A program made the translations under genes and the position numbers. From positions 174,204,200 through 174,268,199 of the forward strand of contig CM063505.1 of assembly GCA_032207245.1 (NCBI GenBank): a DNA stretch of 64,000 bases, written 5' to 3'. Positions within the stretch are counted from its first letter, which is position 1. Every line of letters starts with the position of its first letter. This DNA is from Pardosa pseudoannulata. Lineage: Eukaryota > Arthropoda > Arachnida > Araneae > Lycosidae. The notes under the pieces were generated by a model, which was given only the letters and a program-made list of their open reading frames with translations, had not been told where the DNA came from and ran no database searches. Positions 61,625 through 64,000 of this stretch are shown one piece after another.

Positions 61625-61965
61625 GAGATGTCCTGAAAATTTTAAAACATCCTTTCTTGCTCTGACCCTGGTTGGACAGGTCAAATTTGCCAATCCCACT
61701 CACTTGAGTATACCGGAGTCACCGGAGTGTTGGTCCCCTCAGTACAATTAGGAGATCATGGCAAAGAAAGAGCATAAAAAAATCAACTCAAGAGAGATGT
61801 CCTGAAGATTTTAAAACATCCTATCTTCCTCTGACCCTGGTTGGACAGGTCGAATTTGCCATTCCCACCTACTTGAATGAAAGAGTAAACCGGAATGTTG
61901 GTCCCCTCAGTACAATCCACAGGAGATCATGGCAAAGGAAGAACATAAAAAGAATCAGCGCAAGA
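61625..61965 (+). repeat. 169-bp tandem duplication
   Basis: Units starting at 61625 and 61794 share GAGATGTCCTGAA, TTTTAAAACATCCT, CTCTGACCCTGGTTGGACAG, TTGGTCCCCTCAGTACAAT and AGGAGATCATGGCAAAG. Upstream of the first ALDH exon in the window, so probably intronic. GC-richer than its surroundings. Confidence 0.88.
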
Positions 61966-63633
61966 GAAGGCTGAATGTACAATTTACTTTTGCGGTCTCT
62001 GGACTCCATCTTCTCTGATGCTATGATACCAGTCTTGCAGTTTATAATCAAGATCTAACATAATGTGTATTGGACAAATTAACAAAATATTATAAACAGA
62101 TATGTAACGATATTTATGCTTTAAATTGTAAAATAAATTGTCCTTTACGATAAATCTTCTCTCATTTATATCTTCTTGTGGCTATTTTACTTAAGTTTCT
62201 AAACAGATCTGGTTCATAGCTTCACTTGTGCTGTGCACTGGGATTGCATTTTTATTCTTTTATTAACTTTTCCCAAAGAATGACATAATATCGGGAAACA
62301 TACACAAACCTTTCATGAATAAAAAAGCGATTGATCATGAATTAAACGTACTGCACAAAGTTTAGTTAGATAAATTTACAATCACAATAAATACTGATTA
62401 TTGTAAAACACATGAAACATTATATCACAGGACCTCATTTTAATTTCCCAAGTGTATTAGTAATAATAAAGATCAATGGTTCTTAGGCGCATAAAACTAG
62501 TGGAGACTGCATGGAGAACTATTATTCCTTTTTACGTCGAAATTTTATTAGTGTGTTAAAAAGTGATGTGTTTTTTATTTATCAAGACTGCATGAATTCA
62601 TATAACCCTAATGTTATTTTATTTCAGTATCAGATAATCGCATGCATATTTCCTTGTTTATCTTTGTTAGTGCAGGAGCGAATAAATCTTGATATACCAC
62701 GTCTGACATACTATTTATTTGCAGTTCTTTCTTAATATATTTTATCATCACATGACTATTGCATTTTTATTTCAGGAAACAAAATTCATTTGTTTTATCG
62801 ACATACTCCATACTTTTTTAACTCCATAAATCTTTCCCATTCTTTCCGTTAACTTGATTTACCTCTAACATTTACAAAATGGGGATTCAGTAAAACTTAA
62901 AAATTTACCCACATAATTATTTTTTTTGATAATTAGTTAAAGATGGTTGGTTTGGGACACTGCTTATTTAGTTGAAAAGAGTCGAATACGAATACCAAAC
63001 TTTTAAACGTTTTAAGGGGTTATGTACCACTTAATTACTACAAAATCAAGTTTATTTTAAACATTCAAGAACTTAAATTGTCGTCTATTTTGAAAACTGA
63101 TATTTTTTATTGATTGTTAACCTAGCGTTTTTTTTTTTGGATTATGTGACATAAAAAAGTTTTGATTAAATAGCGATTTTTAAAAAATTGAAATGTCTAT
63201 TATTGTAGTAAATTATAGTTATCTGGTTAATTATAACACTGTACATCTATTAATATGACTATAAATTTTTTCTAACTTTAAAGAGATATAAGGCTAAATG
63301 GTCACCAGATGCGGAGCGGATGGGCCCCAAACGTTTCGAAATTCAAAGCAATTTGGTGAGATTGAAAGGTGAGTGGCAACTGATTGTGGTATGCAGGGAA
63401 ACTGAGTCAGTTGCGCTATGAAGTTTATGTTGAAGAGCAATGGGCAGTGGAGTTTCGGACAAACAAATCATTAAAATCATCCTTTATTTCTCCAAAGGCA
63501 AAAGAAAAACAGACAGGTGGTATCAGCTTTCAAAACCAAACAAAGTAAGAACAGAATGAAGTTGAACATCGCGACGCCTTTTTGCAAAAGTCAAATCCAC
63601 TTTGTATCCATTGGCGACACTTAAAATAACTGG
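61966..63633. other. Probable ALDH intron: no exon found
   Basis: I looked on the minus strand for the preceding ALDH exon (the segment expected to end ...GVCGQIIP) and did not find it. A GC-richer patch at 63300-63620 has no recognisable frame. The plus ORF at 62511-62735 and the minus ORF at 61869-62051 lack family resemblance. Confidence 0.5.
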
Positions 63634-63812
63634 ATTGGTTTGGTTTGGAGGGCTATGGTCTAATTTTTTTGCAACAGGAGAGCTAATGACACCGGGACCT
63701 ACAGCTTAAAGCCGATTCCAAACGGCTACGAACATCCATGCCACTCTGGGATTCGAACTTACGAACTTCGGTCCCGAAAGCCAGCACCTTAACCAATCAA
63801 CCATCGTACGGC
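63634..63812 (-). mobile_element. tRNA-derived SINE, copy 6
   Basis: Minus strand: decayed A box GGTTGATTGGTTAAGGTGC, B box AAGTTCGAATCCC, body GGATGTTCGTAGCCGTT, tail ...CCATAGCCCTCCAAACC. A perfect 12-bp duplication TAAAATAACTGG flanks it (63622-63633, 63813-63824). Sense to ALDH if the gene continues past here. Confidence 0.94.
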
Positions 63813-64000
63813 TAAAATAACTGGAAAACATGGTTTACGAATCCCAAAGAGCAGTCCATTAGGCTCAAAACTAATTCGTTTCACATATGGTGACCACATA
63901 GCCGGATGTATCTTTAAAATGATAAGTTATCAGGTTATTGATACGGAACTAGTTTTTAATACAGCTAAATTTATTAGTAAAATTTTTGGAACGAAATTTT

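Noticed and set aside
63300..63620. GC-richer patch that might be an exon
   Set aside because: No extended open frame with splice sites or known motif; probably part of an unidentified repeat.
61163..64000. Expected upstream ALDH exon
   Set aside because: No minus-strand frame resembling the segment before W-N-V-P was found; it is assumed to lie beyond the window.

Overview
This is eukaryotic nuclear DNA from an animal: strongly AT-rich, with two intron-rich genes whose exons (33-243 nt) sit between introns of about 0.2-3.2 kb packed with old transposon copies, SINEs and short tandem arrays. Gene content and repeat style fit an arthropod, and I lean to an arachnid such as a spider; that assignment is inference, because no lineage-diagnostic gene is present.

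Layout. 1-6643 is intergenic and holds two short hAT elements, both with perfect 8-bp target duplications, and a probable solo LTR. 6644-30648 (+) is a complete 15-exon PRPF4 (Prp4 of the U4/U6 snRNP); the joined CDS is 1566 nt and predicts 521 aa. 30649-37947 is intergenic: a decayed UBE2L3-like E2 pseudogene, an approximately 2.9-kb element with long inverted ends, and a GC-rich LTR-like block. 37948-40800 (+) is a 950-codon uninterrupted ORF for a C2-MUN protein of the BAIAP3/Munc13-4 family that stops before the usual second C2 domain. 40801-48667 is intergenic with interleaved duplications, a 173-bp tandem array and a piggyBac-type MITE. 48668-61162 (-) is the 3' two-thirds of an aldehyde dehydrogenase (ALDH1/ALDH2 type): seven exons coding 333 residues that correspond without a gap to mature human ALDH2 residues 168-500. 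Its 5' exons are not found in the window and should lie beyond 64000.

The three genes have unrelated jobs (splicing; vesicle priming/exocytosis; aldehyde oxidation) and show no sign of working together. The remarkable part of the window is its mobile DNA: six copies of one tRNA-derived SINE, all in the sense orientation of the gene that hosts them; a solo LTR inserted six bases inside a splice donor of the ALDH gene; an inverted pair of related LTRs around two ALDH exons; four TTAA-flanked piggyBac-type elements, one retaining a transposase N-terminus; a pogo-like element with a transposase tail; and two long near-perfect hairpins. I found no convincing new multi-gene system. The best candidates for follow-up are the intronless, C2B-less MUN gene and the insertion at the splice donor.
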